From positions 1 to 8,871 of the forward strand of contig DVLP01000036.1 of NCBI GenBank assembly GCA_018715445.1: a stretch of DNA of 8,871 bases, in the 5' to 3' direction. The notes under the pieces were generated by a model that was given only the letters and a program-made list of their open reading frames with translations, was not told the DNA's origin and ran no database searches. This document shows, one piece after another, positions 1 to 6,059 of the stretch (within the stretch, counting starts at the first letter, position 1; every line of letters begins with the position of its first letter). The stretch comes from Candidatus Avipropionibacterium avicola. Lineage in GTDB: Bacteria; Actinomycetota; Actinomycetes; Propionibacteriales; Propionibacteriaceae. The translations under genes and the position numbers were made by a program.

Positions 1-586
1 GGCCGAGGGTGACCGGGGTGGCATCCATCAGGTGGGTACGGCCCGACTTCACGACCTCGGCGAACTCGCTCGCCTTGGCCTCCAGTGAGGTGGCCAACTG
101 GTCCAGGGCCGGGATCAGGTCGGCCGTGATCGAGGTCGAGGTGGCGATGTGCACCGCCGAGGGGAAGACGTCATTGCTGGACTGGGAGGCATTGACGTGG
201 TCGTTGGGGTGGACCGTACGACCCAGGTGGCGCGTCGCCAGGGTGGCGATCACCTCATTGGTGTTCATGTTGGACGAGGTGCCCGACCCGGTCTGGAACA
301 CGTCGATGGGGTAGTCGTGGTCGTGCTGGCCGGCGATGACCTCGTCGGCGGCGCTCCGGATCGCCTCAGCCATGTCGGCCTCGACCACATCACGATCGGC
401 GTTGGCCTTGGCCGCGGCCTTCTTGATCCTGGCGAGGGCGGCGATCAGGGCCGGCTCGATCGGGGTCCCCGAGATCGGGAAGTTCTCCACCGCGCGCTGG
501 GTCTGGGCCTGGTAGGTCGCCGCTGCCGGGACCCGTACCTCACCCATGGTGTCGTGCTCGATGCGGTAGTCGCCGTCACTGGTCAT
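1..586 (-). CDS. fumC: Class II fumarate hydratase, N-terminal part (runs off left edge)
   Basis: FumC reversibly hydrates fumarate to L-malate in the TCA cycle and works as a cytosolic homotetramer without an iron-sulfur cluster. The 195 visible codons read [20 protein letters not shown] at the N-terminus. They then show the family signatures [35 protein letters not shown] and [15 protein letters not shown], which carry substrate-contacting Ser, Thr, Asn and His residues. The C-terminal half with the second catalytic region (the SS loop, GSSxMPxKxN) lies outside the window. The start at 586 is chosen because GAGGGGAG sits about 5 nt upstream. An in-frame ATG at 607 would add seven residues (MSNEGST) and cannot be excluded. 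The gene is divergent from the DUF4245 gene. Family assignment is near certain; only the exact start is open. Confidence 0.96.
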   Translation of the reverse strand, partial: MTSDGDYRIEHDTMGEVRVPAAATYQAQTQRAVENFPISGTPIEPALIAALARIKKAAAKANADRDVVEADMAEAIRSAADEVIAGQHDHDYPIDVFQTGSGTSSNMNTNEVIATLATRHLGRTVHPNDHVNASQSSNDVFPSAVHIATSTSITADLIPALDQLATSLEAKASEFAEVVKSGRTHLMDATPVTLG

Positions 587-604
587 GGTGCTCCCCTCGT
601 TGCT

Positions 605-620
605 CATGGGGGTCATTGTG
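605..620 (-). promoter_or_regulatory. Possible -10 element of fumC
   Basis: On the minus strand CACAAT (620-615) is followed by seven bases and then the alternative fumC ATG at 607-605. Transcription could start near 607. That would give either a leaderless mRNA translated from 607 or a 21-nt leader carrying the GAGGGGAG ribosome site for the start at 586. No convincing -35 is visible and the hexamer departs from TANNNT, so this is tentative. Confidence 0.25.
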
Positions 621-679
621 TCAGCCCCGTCCGGTGGGGCTTCGTCGGCACCGGATGTGGCACCGCAGCCGCGATCGGC

Positions 680-692
680 GACAATGGTCGGG
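680..692 (+). promoter_or_regulatory. Putative leaderless promoter of the DUF4245 gene (-10 element)
   Basis: GACAAT (680-685) is followed by six bases and then the GTG start at 692, which puts the expected transcription start on the first base of the start codon. There is no Shine-Dalgarno sequence in front of the GTG. TGTGGC (656-661), 18 bases upstream of the hexamer, is a weak -35 candidate. The same hexamer-to-start spacing recurs at four other genes in the window. Confidence 0.35.
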
Positions 693-1252
693 TGTCCACC
701 TCCACGCCACCGGCAGCACCCCCGGCCCGCGCCAAGAAGCGGGAGTCGACCGGCGGTGACATGGTGCGATCCCTGATCGTGCTGTTGATCCCGTTGGTGC
801 TGATCAGCCTGTTCTTCATGAGCCGTCCGACGGAGCAGGCCGGCACCGAACCGGTGGACTGGGAGTCCCTGGAGACCGTGGCCGCCGAGGAGGCCAGCTT
901 CGACGTCGTGGCACCGCGCAACCTGCCCGGGGACTGGACCCCGGTCCGGATGAAGTGGGAGCCCGGCACGGACGGCGCGGACCAGCGGTGGATGGTGGGC
1001 TGGCTCAGCCCGCAGCAGATCTACTTCTCCTTGGAGCAGAGCAATGTCGAGGCCGAGCTGGTGATCAAGCGGGTGACCCGTGACGGGGTGGTCGACGGGG
1101 CCTCCGAGGTCAACGGCGTGACCTGGCACCGCTATCGCTCGCCGGATGACCGGACGCGATCGCTGGTGCTCACCCAGGACGGGCTGACCACGGTCGTGAT
1201 GTCGGACTCCAGCTACGAGGAGCTCGAGGCCTTCGCCGCCACGGTGTCGTGA
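692..1252 (+). CDS. DUF4245 family membrane-anchored protein
   Basis: A 186-aa protein of unknown function. It has a short basic, proline-rich N-terminus (about residues 1-23, with RAKKRE), one hydrophobic segment (about residues 24-43, [20 protein letters not shown]) and a roughly 140-residue soluble domain, presumably outside the membrane. Family-like features are the basic segment followed by DMVRSL before the membrane helix, and [16 protein letters not shown] and [11 protein letters not shown] in the domain. DUF4245 genes commonly neighbour fumC/glpX in actinobacteria, which supports the call. I chose the GTG at 692 because it keeps the basic N-terminal segment and is preceded by a -10-like hexamer; ATG at 761 would begin immediately before the membrane helix. 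An open frame continues upstream to 149 but only as antisense of fumC. The molecular role is unknown. Confidence 0.8.
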   Translation: MSTSTPPAAPPARAKKRESTGGDMVRSLIVLLIPLVLISLFFMSRPTEQAGTEPVDWESLETVAAEEASFDVVAPRNLPGDWTPVRMKWEPGTDGADQRWMVGWLSPQQIYFSLEQSNVEAELVIKRVTRDGVVDGASEVNGVTWHRYRSPDDRTRSLVLTQDGLTTVVMSDSSYEELEAFAATVS

Positions 1253-1359
1253 GCGCAGTGACAGCCGTACGGTGACGGTCGGGTCACGGTTTGACAGTTC
1301 GGCGTCGGGGTCGCTCATTTATTGACCAATTTGGCCCCTGGAGTTCCTAGCCTTCCTTC
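1253..1359. other. Intergenic region upstream of the type VII-like cassette
   Basis: This 107-bp gap contains a small inverted repeat GTGAC-GGTCGG-GTCAC (1272-1287). Next comes a perfect TTGACA (1291-1296), then an A/T pocket at 1317-1332 (13 of 16 bases A or T) that is unusual for this window and includes ATTG-AC-CAAT. The TTGACA lacks a good partner hexamer at 16-18 bp; TCATTT at 18 bp is the nearest. The inverted repeat could be a weak terminator for the upstream gene or an operator, and nothing in the sequence decides between these. Confidence 0.4.
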
Positions 1360-1360
1360 A
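1348..1360 (+). promoter_or_regulatory. Putative leaderless promoter of the type VII-like cassette
   Basis: TAGCCT (1348-1353) fits the TANNNT form of an actinobacterial -10 element. It is followed by six bases and the ATG at 1360. There is no purine-rich ribosome site upstream of the ATG. TTGACC (1322-1327) lies upstream at 20 bp, which is too far for a standard -35, so recognition may rely on the -10 or on an activator. Confidence 0.45.
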
Positions 1361-1776
1361 TGCGCGACAAAGACATCGACCTGTCGTTCCGCGTGGACCC
1401 CGCTGAGTTGGACACCTTCGTCGAGGGTGTCTCCCGACTGCGGGGTGCCATGGACCGTCACGTCCAGACCTACGAATCACTGACGCTTCGCAAGGGCGAG
1501 TTCGGCCGGCTGCCGGGGATCTCGTCGAAGATCCACGATGCCTATGCCCACCACGTGGAGGAGGGGACCAAGGCCTTCGCGGAAGGGCGAGCCGTCCTGG
1601 AGGCCACGGCCGATCGGGCGAGCGAGACCGCCGCGGAGTACCGCCAGGTCGAGCAGGACAACCTGGCACTGGTGGCCGAGCTCGCCGAGCAGATCCCGCT
1701 GCCCACGAAGGCCGGGGCGGTCACGGGTGGACCGGCGCCGGCCAGGGTCCGTACCGACCGGGAGATGACACGATGA
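1360..1776 (+). CDS. Small EspC-like / WXG100-superfamily type VII secretion substrate candidate
   Basis: A 138-aa protein with no signal peptide. Most of it reads as two long amphipathic helices (about residues 14-45 and 56-110) separated by FGRLPGISS (48-56), the layout of ESX-type helical hairpins. It has no WxG at the turn. It does have Y94-R-Q-V-E98, matching the YxxxD/E type VII export signal, after the second helix. The tail (about 111-138) is Pro/Ala/Arg-rich and probably disordered. Length and composition resemble the actinobacterial EspC-like family (ESX-1 secretion-associated, DUF2580-type). It is the first gene of a three-gene unit and overlaps the next start by ATGA (1773-1776), implying coupled translation. 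A heterodimer with the next protein is an inference. The fold class is fairly secure; the specific EspC family is less so. Confidence 0.65.
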   Translation: MRDKDIDLSFRVDPAELDTFVEGVSRLRGAMDRHVQTYESLTLRKGEFGRLPGISSKIHDAYAHHVEEGTKAFAEGRAVLEATADRASETAAEYRQVEQDNLALVAELAEQIPLPTKAGAVTGGPAPARVRTDREMTR

Positions 1777-3452
1777 CGGCCACCACGACCGACTACAACC
1801 TCGAGCAGGGCGTCTTCTCGTCGATGCCCTCGCTGGTGGGCAAGGCGATGGGGCCGGCACGGTCCTGGTTCAGCTCGGCACTCGAATGGGTGTGCGGGGA
1901 CCCGGAGACCTTGCGGGCCACCGGACAGCAGTACGTCGAGCTGGGTTCGCAGGTCAGCGGGCTGAGCAGTGAGCTGCAGGGCCTGGTCGAGCAGACGAGC
2001 AGTTGGCAGGGACCGGCGGCGGCGACGTTCCGGTCGACGATGGCCAGCAGTGTCGACCTGGTCGACAAGGTCGGCGGTTACGTCGCCCAGACCAACGAGA
2101 TCCTGATGGCGGCCGCCGAGGTCGCCGTCGAGGCCGCCAATGTGATCTGGGACCTGGTCGTCGAACTGGTCAAGTGGATGGTGACCACGCTGATGAAGGC
2201 CCTGGCGGCCTCGACCTTCTCCTTGGGCAGCTCGATCGCGGCCTGGTTGGCCAGCGCGATCGGTCAGGTCGCCCGTGTGGTGACCAAGGTCGCCCAGATC
2301 GCCGGCAAGGTCGGACAACTGCTCACCAAACTCGTGACCCTGTTGCAGAAGTTGGCCGCGATCATCACCAAGTACCGCTCGGTCCTGGACAAGATCGAGC
2401 TGGTGCTGCGCAAGGCCAAGGAGGTCTCCGGTCGTCTCTCGTCGTTGCGGGACAAGGCCGACGCGGTCGACGGTGGTGACACCTGGGCCGGATACCGCGA
2501 TGCTCCGACGACCGGGATCGGTGGTGCGGCCGGACTGCGGCTGCCCGACGGTGCCACGGTGACCAACGGCTGGTCCGACCCGTCGACGATCGGCGCGGGT
2601 GGCGGCACACCTGCCGGGTACGAGGTGCCTGCCGCGGGGACCGGCCCGATCTGGACCCCGCCGAGCAGCACCTCGCCGACAGGCCCGACGCCCTCGACGC
2701 CGATCGGCGGCACTCCCTACGAGCCGACACCGTTCGAGCGCACCCCCTACCAGCCGACCCCGTACGAGCCGGGCCAGTACGAGTCGGGTCAGTACGAACC
2801 GGGCCAGTACGAACCGGGTCAGTACGAACCGGGCCGGTACGAGTCGAAGCCGTACGAGCCGGGCCGGTACGAGACGAAGCCGTACGAGCCGGGTCAGTAC
2901 GAGACGAAGCCGTACGAGCCGGGCCGGTACGAGTCCACGCCGTACGACCCGGGCCGGTACGAGTCGCCCTCGGGTGGGAGTGGGTCGCCGCAGTCCGGTC
3001 GAGCGGGATCGTACGAGCCCACCTCCTACGAGCCCCAGACCTACGAGCCCGGCACGGGTGGGGCGAGTTCGGTCGGGACCGGCACCGCTGGTCTGACCGG
3101 CGGGATGGTGAGCGGGACCGGCGTGAGCCCCACCGCAGGGCTCGGTGGTGCCGGTGGCATCGGGACCGTTCCCAGTGGGGGCGGGCAGAGCGCTCCGCGG
3201 CTCGACGGTGGTCTGGCCGGTACGCCCGGCACGACCACGCCGATGGCGTCGGGGGTCCCGGTCGCGCCGATGGGTGCACCGGCGTCGAGTGGTGGAGCGA
3301 GTGGCGCCATGGGGGCACCGCTGGCGGCCGGTCTCGGCAAGGACAAGGAATCGGCCAAGGACAAGGGGCGTGACCCGCTCCAGGTCACTCCGCTGGGCGA
3401 GGACAGCGACGAGATGACGGCCGCCGAAGCCGCTGAGGAGTCTGAGCGATGA
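1773..3452 (+). CDS. Large WxG-domain protein with Tyr-Glu-Pro pentapeptide repeats, likely type VII substrate
   Basis: A 559-aa protein. Residues about 45-120 form a helical pair with W78-Q-G80 at the turn, the WxG hallmark of WXG100/PPE-type secretion domains. Residues about 123-165 are hydrophobic (VIWDLVVELVKWMVTTLM and GSSIAAWLASAIG) and could insert in a membrane or pack in a long helical bundle that continues to about 230. After a Gly/Pro/Thr linker comes a regular pentapeptide array (316-398) with an aromatic residue every fifth position, a second short array (414-426), then a Gly/Ser/Thr/Ala-rich stretch to about 520. The tail is charged (KDKESAKDKGRD, GEDSDEM). There is no cleavable signal peptide. 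Domain order is reminiscent of EspB/EspA or PPE proteins with a disordered tail. ATGA overlaps tie it to both neighbours. The biological role is unknown; surface display or host/cell contact is inference only. Confidence 0.72.
   Translation: MTATTTDYNLEQGVFSSMPSLVGKAMGPARSWFSSALEWVCGDPETLRATGQQYVELGSQVSGLSSELQGLVEQTSSWQGPAAATFRSTMASSVDLVDKVGGYVAQTNEILMAAAEVAVEAANVIWDLVVELVKWMVTTLMKALAASTFSLGSSIAAWLASAIGQVARVVTKVAQIAGKVGQLLTKLVTLLQKLAAIITKYRSVLDKIELVLRKAKEVSGRLSSLRDKADAVDGGDTWAGYRDAPTTGIGGAAGLRLPDGATVTNGWSDPSTIGAGGGTPAGYEVPAAGTGPIWTPPSSTSPTGPTPSTPIGGTPYEPTPFERTPYQPTPYEPGQYESGQYEPGQYEPGQYEPGRYESKPYEPGRYETKPYEPGQYETKPYEPGRYESTPYDPGRYESPSGGSGSPQSGRAGSYEPTSYEPQTYEPGTGGASSVGTGTAGLTGGMVSGTGVSPTAGLGGAGGIGTVPSGGGQSAPRLDGGLAGTPGTTTPMASGVPVAPMGAPASSGGASGAMGAPLAAGLGKDKESAKDKGRDPLQVTPLGEDSDEMTAAEAAEESER
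2718..2972 (+). repeat. In-frame 15-bp tandem array (17 units) encoding Tyr-Glu-Pro pentapeptides
   Basis: Seventeen consecutive 15-bp units place an aromatic residue at every fifth codon from residue 316 to 396: sixteen Tyr and one Phe (321). The usual unit is Y-E-P-G-Q/R or Y-E-S/T-K-P. From residue 351 onward these alternate as a 30-bp, 10-residue higher-order unit, YEPG[RQ]YE[ST]KP, present about four times. Units are nearly identical at DNA level with mostly third-base changes (gag/gaa, ggc/ggt), which suggests recent expansion. Unit length is a multiple of three, so copy-number change would not shift the frame. Confidence 0.92.
3012..3056 (+). repeat. Short second array of the same pentapeptide
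   Basis: Three further 15-bp units give Tyr at residues 414, 419 and 424 (YEPTS, YEPQT, YEPGT). They follow a 13-residue Gly/Ser-rich interruption (GGSGSPQSGRAGS) that breaks the register with the main array. Confidence 0.8.
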
Positions 3453-4432
3453 GCACCGACTGGGACGACCCGACGGCCAGCCCGCAGGACAGTGACGCCG
3501 CCGACTATGTCGACGAGGGGACCGACACCTGGAGCTCCGCGGCGGACCGCTCTCCCGCCACACCGAGCGAGCTCGACCTCGAGGCCACCGACGCCGACAA
3601 CGCCACCACCGAAGGGAACCCTGCCGCCTCGGAGACCGACCACGCAGTCACCGAGCAGGACGACGACGATCCCTCCGCGGTGACCGATCCCGCCGAGGCC
3701 GCGGACTCGTCAGCCCAAGGTGCGGCGTCATCGCAGGAGGGCGAGGGATCCGACCCGCAGGTGCTCACGACGCGGGTGACGGAGGCCTCGGCCGGACCGT
3801 TGACCACCCCGCCGAGCGAGGCCGACCGAGACCTGCTCCCCGGCGTCACCGATGTGGCGGCCGGACTGGGCCACGCCCTCGGGGTCGGCAGCGACGAGCT
3901 CGGGCTGGTCGAGGTCGAGGTCAACGGCCTGATGGGGGTACGGGTCCGACTGGATCCCGGGCTCGTGCAGCTCAGCGTCGAGATGGTCGGCCACAGCCTC
4001 GCGGGTGCCCTGGAGCAGGCTCGCAGCGAGGTCGTCGGCCGTCTCGACGACCATTTCCGCCGTGATCCGCGCATCAACGAGTGGATCGCTGAGGCGACCC
4101 GACGGCCCGAAGGGGTCGGTGCGCCCACCGAGCCGACGGAGAAGCCGCGTCAGGTCACGACCACCAGCGCTGACGGGCTGGTCAGCATCGTGGTCGACCC
4201 CGGTGGCCGGGTCAGTTCGGTCGTGGTCGCCGAGGGCGAGCTGGACCTGGATCGGGTGGCCGAGGCCTTCGTCCGTACGGCGGAGGACGCCCTGCAGGGG
4301 GTGGGGGACACCGGCGACGGGCTGGACGTCGACGGGCGGATCGATCGGTTCGACCGGTCGATGGCCGAGATCGCCAAGGGACTCGACGAGTTGGACGCCG
4401 AACTCAGTGACGTGCTGAAGCGCTGGAGCTGA
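3449..4432 (+). CDS. YbaB/EbfC-domain protein with acidic N-terminal extension, EspL-like chaperone candidate
   Basis: A 327-aa protein. Residues 1-105 are acidic, Ser/Thr/Ala/Asp/Glu-rich and probably disordered (for example EQDDDDPSAVTD). Residues about 236-283, starting QVTTTSADGLVSIVVDPGGR and ending AEAFVRTAEDAL, have the YbaB strand-strand-helix pattern. A C-terminal helix (296-325) is rich in Asp, Glu and Lys. Residues about 153-200 (VEVEVNGLMGVRVRLDP then a long helix) look like a second, degenerate copy of the same fold. Stand-alone YbaB is about 100 residues and binds DNA; in mycobacterial ESX-1 a YbaB-like protein, EspL, supports substrate stability. Coupling by ATGA overlap to two secretion-substrate-like genes favours a chaperone role over nucleoid binding. 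It ends 23 bp from the convergent xseB stop. The YbaB call is reasonable; the chaperone role is inferred. Confidence 0.65.
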   Translation: MSTDWDDPTASPQDSDAADYVDEGTDTWSSAADRSPATPSELDLEATDADNATTEGNPAASETDHAVTEQDDDDPSAVTDPAEAADSSAQGAASSQEGEGSDPQVLTTRVTEASAGPLTTPPSEADRDLLPGVTDVAAGLGHALGVGSDELGLVEVEVNGLMGVRVRLDPGLVQLSVEMVGHSLAGALEQARSEVVGRLDDHFRRDPRINEWIAEATRRPEGVGAPTEPTEKPRQVTTTSADGLVSIVVDPGGRVSSVVVAEGELDLDRVAEAFVRTAEDALQGVGDTGDGLDVDGRIDRFDRSMAEIAKGLDELDAELSDVLKRWS

Positions 4433-4465
4433 GCGCCAGCGTCGGAGCGAGTGGATCAGTCGCTC
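4421..4465. terminator. Two adjacent GC hairpins between convergent cassette and xseB
   Basis: CGCTGG (4421-4426) pairs with CCAGCG (4436-4441) around a 9-nt loop. GAGCGA (4445-4450) pairs with TCGCTC (4460-4465), also around a 9-nt loop. Together they cover both stop codons of the tail-to-tail genes and could stop transcription from either side. There is no T-tract on either strand, and the stems are only 6 bp, so support is modest. Confidence 0.35.
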
Positions 4466-4692
4466 TCGGCGCGCTCGGCGACACGGGCCTCGATCCGTTC
4501 CTGGGCGCCGTCGAGGCGTGACCGACACAAGGTCGCGAGCTCCTCACCGCGCTCCCACAGCGCCAGCGACTCCTCCAGCGGCGCGCCGGCCTCCAACTTC
4601 GCCACGACGTCGGCCAATTGCTGGCGGGCCTGCTCGTAGCTGAGGGCGGCGTCGCCGTCGGTGCTCTCGGCGCTCGGGGTGGGTTCGGTCAC
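4456..4692 (-). CDS. xseB: Exodeoxyribonuclease VII small subunit
   Basis: A 78-aa protein, the usual size of XseB, which forms a long helical hairpin that binds the C-terminal region of XseA in exonuclease VII. Diagnostic sequence includes LSYEQARQQLADVVAKLEAG (about residues 17-36), PLEESLALWERGEEL (38-52) and LCRSRLDGAQERI (55-67). The GTG start at 4692 overlaps the xseA stop as GTGA (4692-4689), so the pair is probably translationally coupled and made in balance. The first 15 residues are Pro/Ser/Thr-rich and unconserved in character. Confidence 0.95.
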   Translation of the reverse strand: MTEPTPSAESTDGDAALSYEQARQQLADVVAKLEAGAPLEESLALWERGEELATLCRSRLDGAQERIEARVAERAESD

Positions 4693-5939
4693 GATGGGTC
4701 CTCCGCGGTGTCGGTCGCTGGGCGGGCTGGATGGGCGGCGGTGACGGTGGTCTCGACCCGGCCCTCGGCCAGGTGCAGGTTGATCGGATCGCCGATCGAG
4801 ACCCGGTCGGCTGAGGTCACCGGATGGCCGTCGGCATCAAGGGCCAAGGTGTAGCCCCGCAGCAGGGTCGCGCGGGGCGACAGGGCACGGCAGCGGGCCA
4901 ACAGGTGATCGATCGAGGTCTGCTCCGCGGCGACCGTGCGGGTGATGCTGCGCCCCAGCCGCTCGGCGAGTTGGTCGACCTGGCCCCGGTGGATGGTCAC
5001 GGTCTCGGTCGGGGCCTGCAGGACCGGACGGGAGGCCAGGGTGGCCAGTTGGTCGCGCTCACGGCGGATCCGATGGTGGATCGCCTGGTCGAGACGGTGC
5101 ACGACCTGGTCGAGACGGGCACGCTCCTCGGTGACGTCGGGGACCACGATCTTGGCCGCATCGGTCGGGGTGGAGGCACGGACGTCGGCGACCAGATCGA
5201 GGATCGGGGAGTCCACCTCGTGGCCGATGGCACTGACCACCGGTGTCGAGCAGGCAGCCACGGCGCGGACCAGGGCCTCGTTCGAGAACGCCAACAGGTC
5301 CTCCAGCGAGCCACCACCGCGGGCGATCACGATGACCTCGACGTCAGGGTCCTGGTCGAGGCGACCCACGGCGGAGACGAGTTGCTCGACCGCCTGCGGC
5401 CCCTGGACCAAGGAGTGCGCGGTGACGATCCGGGCCGCGGGCCAGCGGCGCGCCACGTTGTCGACCACATCACGCTCGGCCGCACTGCCCGCCGCCGAGA
5501 CCAGGCCGATGGCCGAGGGCAGGAACGGCAGGCGTCGCTTCAGCCGAGGGTCGAACAGTCCCTCGGCCTGCAACATCCGCTTGAGCTGCTCCAGCCGGGC
5601 CAGCAGCATGCCCTCGCCGACCACGCGCAGTTCGTCGCAGTGGAAGGAGAACCGGCCGCTGCGGATGAAGAAGCGGGGCTTCAGGTGGGCGACCACGGTG
5701 GCGCCGTCGCTCAGCGGGCCGACCGTGTCGAGCACCTGCACCGTGGTGGTCACCGAGGCCGACACCTCGCCGAGCTTGTCGCGCAGGGTGAGGAAGACCA
5801 AGGTGTTGCCCGATCGACGGTTGATCTCGATCACCTGGGCCTCCACCCAGATCCAGCCGAGTCGGTTGATCCACTGGTCGACGCCCTGGGCCACACGCCG
5901 CAGGGGCTGGGGCTGATCGGGGGTGGACTCCAGGGCCAT
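4689..5939 (-). CDS. xseA: Exodeoxyribonuclease VII large subunit
   Basis: A 416-aa catalytic subunit of exonuclease VII, which degrades single-stranded DNA from both ends in repair. The N-terminal OB-fold (about residues 22-110) includes WVEAQVIEINRRSGN and FLTLRDKLGEVSASV. The catalytic domain carries FDPRLKRRLPFLPSAIGLVS (129-148), ARGGGSLEDLLAF (206-218), SAIGHEVDSPILDLVADVRA (236-255) and STPTDAAKIV (256-265). A helical region (about 268-350) is the XseB-binding arm. RGYTLALDADGHPV (361-374) and the following strands match the conserved C-terminus, and the last 15 residues are a variable tail. The ATG at 5939 is favoured because a TAGGGT hexamer lies 6 nt upstream and the protein has family-typical length. 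It is divergent from the DinB-fold gene. Confidence 0.97.
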   Translation of the reverse strand: MALESTPDQPQPLRRVAQGVDQWINRLGWIWVEAQVIEINRRSGNTLVFLTLRDKLGEVSASVTTTVQVLDTVGPLSDGATVVAHLKPRFFIRSGRFSFHCDELRVVGEGMLLARLEQLKRMLQAEGLFDPRLKRRLPFLPSAIGLVSAAGSAAERDVVDNVARRWPAARIVTAHSLVQGPQAVEQLVSAVGRLDQDPDVEVIVIARGGGSLEDLLAFSNEALVRAVAACSTPVVSAIGHEVDSPILDLVADVRASTPTDAAKIVVPDVTEERARLDQVVHRLDQAIHHRIRRERDQLATLASRPVLQAPTETVTIHRGQVDQLAERLGRSITRTVAAEQTSIDHLLARCRALSPRATLLRGYTLALDADGHPVTSADRVSIGDPINLHLAEGRVETTVTAAHPARPATDTAEDPS

Positions 5940-5951
5940 GGCGACACCCTA
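5937..5951 (-). promoter_or_regulatory. Putative leaderless promoter of xseA-xseB
   Basis: Read on the minus strand, TAGGGT (5951-5946) is followed by GTCGCC and then ATG (5939-5937). The expected transcription start coincides with the start codon, and there is no ribosome site. No clear -35 is present at 16-18 bp. Confidence 0.45.
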
Positions 5952-5974
5952 CGTTCCGGTGCTGACATCGGTGT

Positions 5975-5986
5975 CCCCTCGAGGGG
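5975..5986. repeat. Perfect 12-bp palindrome in the xseA/DinB-gene divergent region
   Basis: CCCCTCGAGGGG is perfectly self-complementary and lies in the 119-bp gap between two head-to-head start codons, 24 bp upstream of the xseA -10 hexamer. It might be a regulator site shared by both promoters, but no known consensus is matched. A second short palindrome, GTCGG-T-CCGAC (6025-6035), lies closer to the plus-strand promoter. Confidence 0.35.
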
Positions 5987-6046
5987 CTCGGGGTCGTAGG
6001 GCGACGAGGGCGTGGGCATGGCCTGTCGGTCCGACCGGTGACGTCG

Positions 6047-6059
6047 TAGGTTTGGGGTG
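6047..6059 (+). promoter_or_regulatory. Putative leaderless promoter of the DinB-fold/methyltransferase pair
   Basis: TAGGTT (6047-6052) is followed by six bases and a GTG start at 6059. There is no purine-rich ribosome site. TGTCGG (6024-6029) at 17 bp is a poor -35 match. Confidence 0.45.

Noticed and set aside
149..691. Upstream extension of the DUF4245 frame.
   Set aside because: It overlaps the fumC coding strand in reverse, including conserved fumarase motifs; the GTG at 692 gives a family-like N-terminus.
1272..1287. GTGAC-GGTCGG-GTCAC as a terminator for the DUF4245 gene.
   Set aside because: A 5-bp stem without extension or T-tract is too weak to call a terminator; mentioned only within the intergenic description.
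2718..2972. CRISPR-like array.
   Set aside because: The repeats are contiguous 15-bp units without spacers and keep the reading frame of a real gene.
1542..3563. A 673-codon open frame on the minus strand with an Arg/Leu/Val/Gly repeat tract.
   Set aside because: It is antisense to the three-gene cassette. Its repeat is just the reverse complement of the Tyr-Glu-Pro array, its composition is extremely Arg-rich, and it crosses three well-supported coupled genes.
4824..5999. A 391-codon open frame on the plus strand.
   Set aside because: It is antisense to xseA, which has all its family motifs. The long frame is a by-product of high GC.
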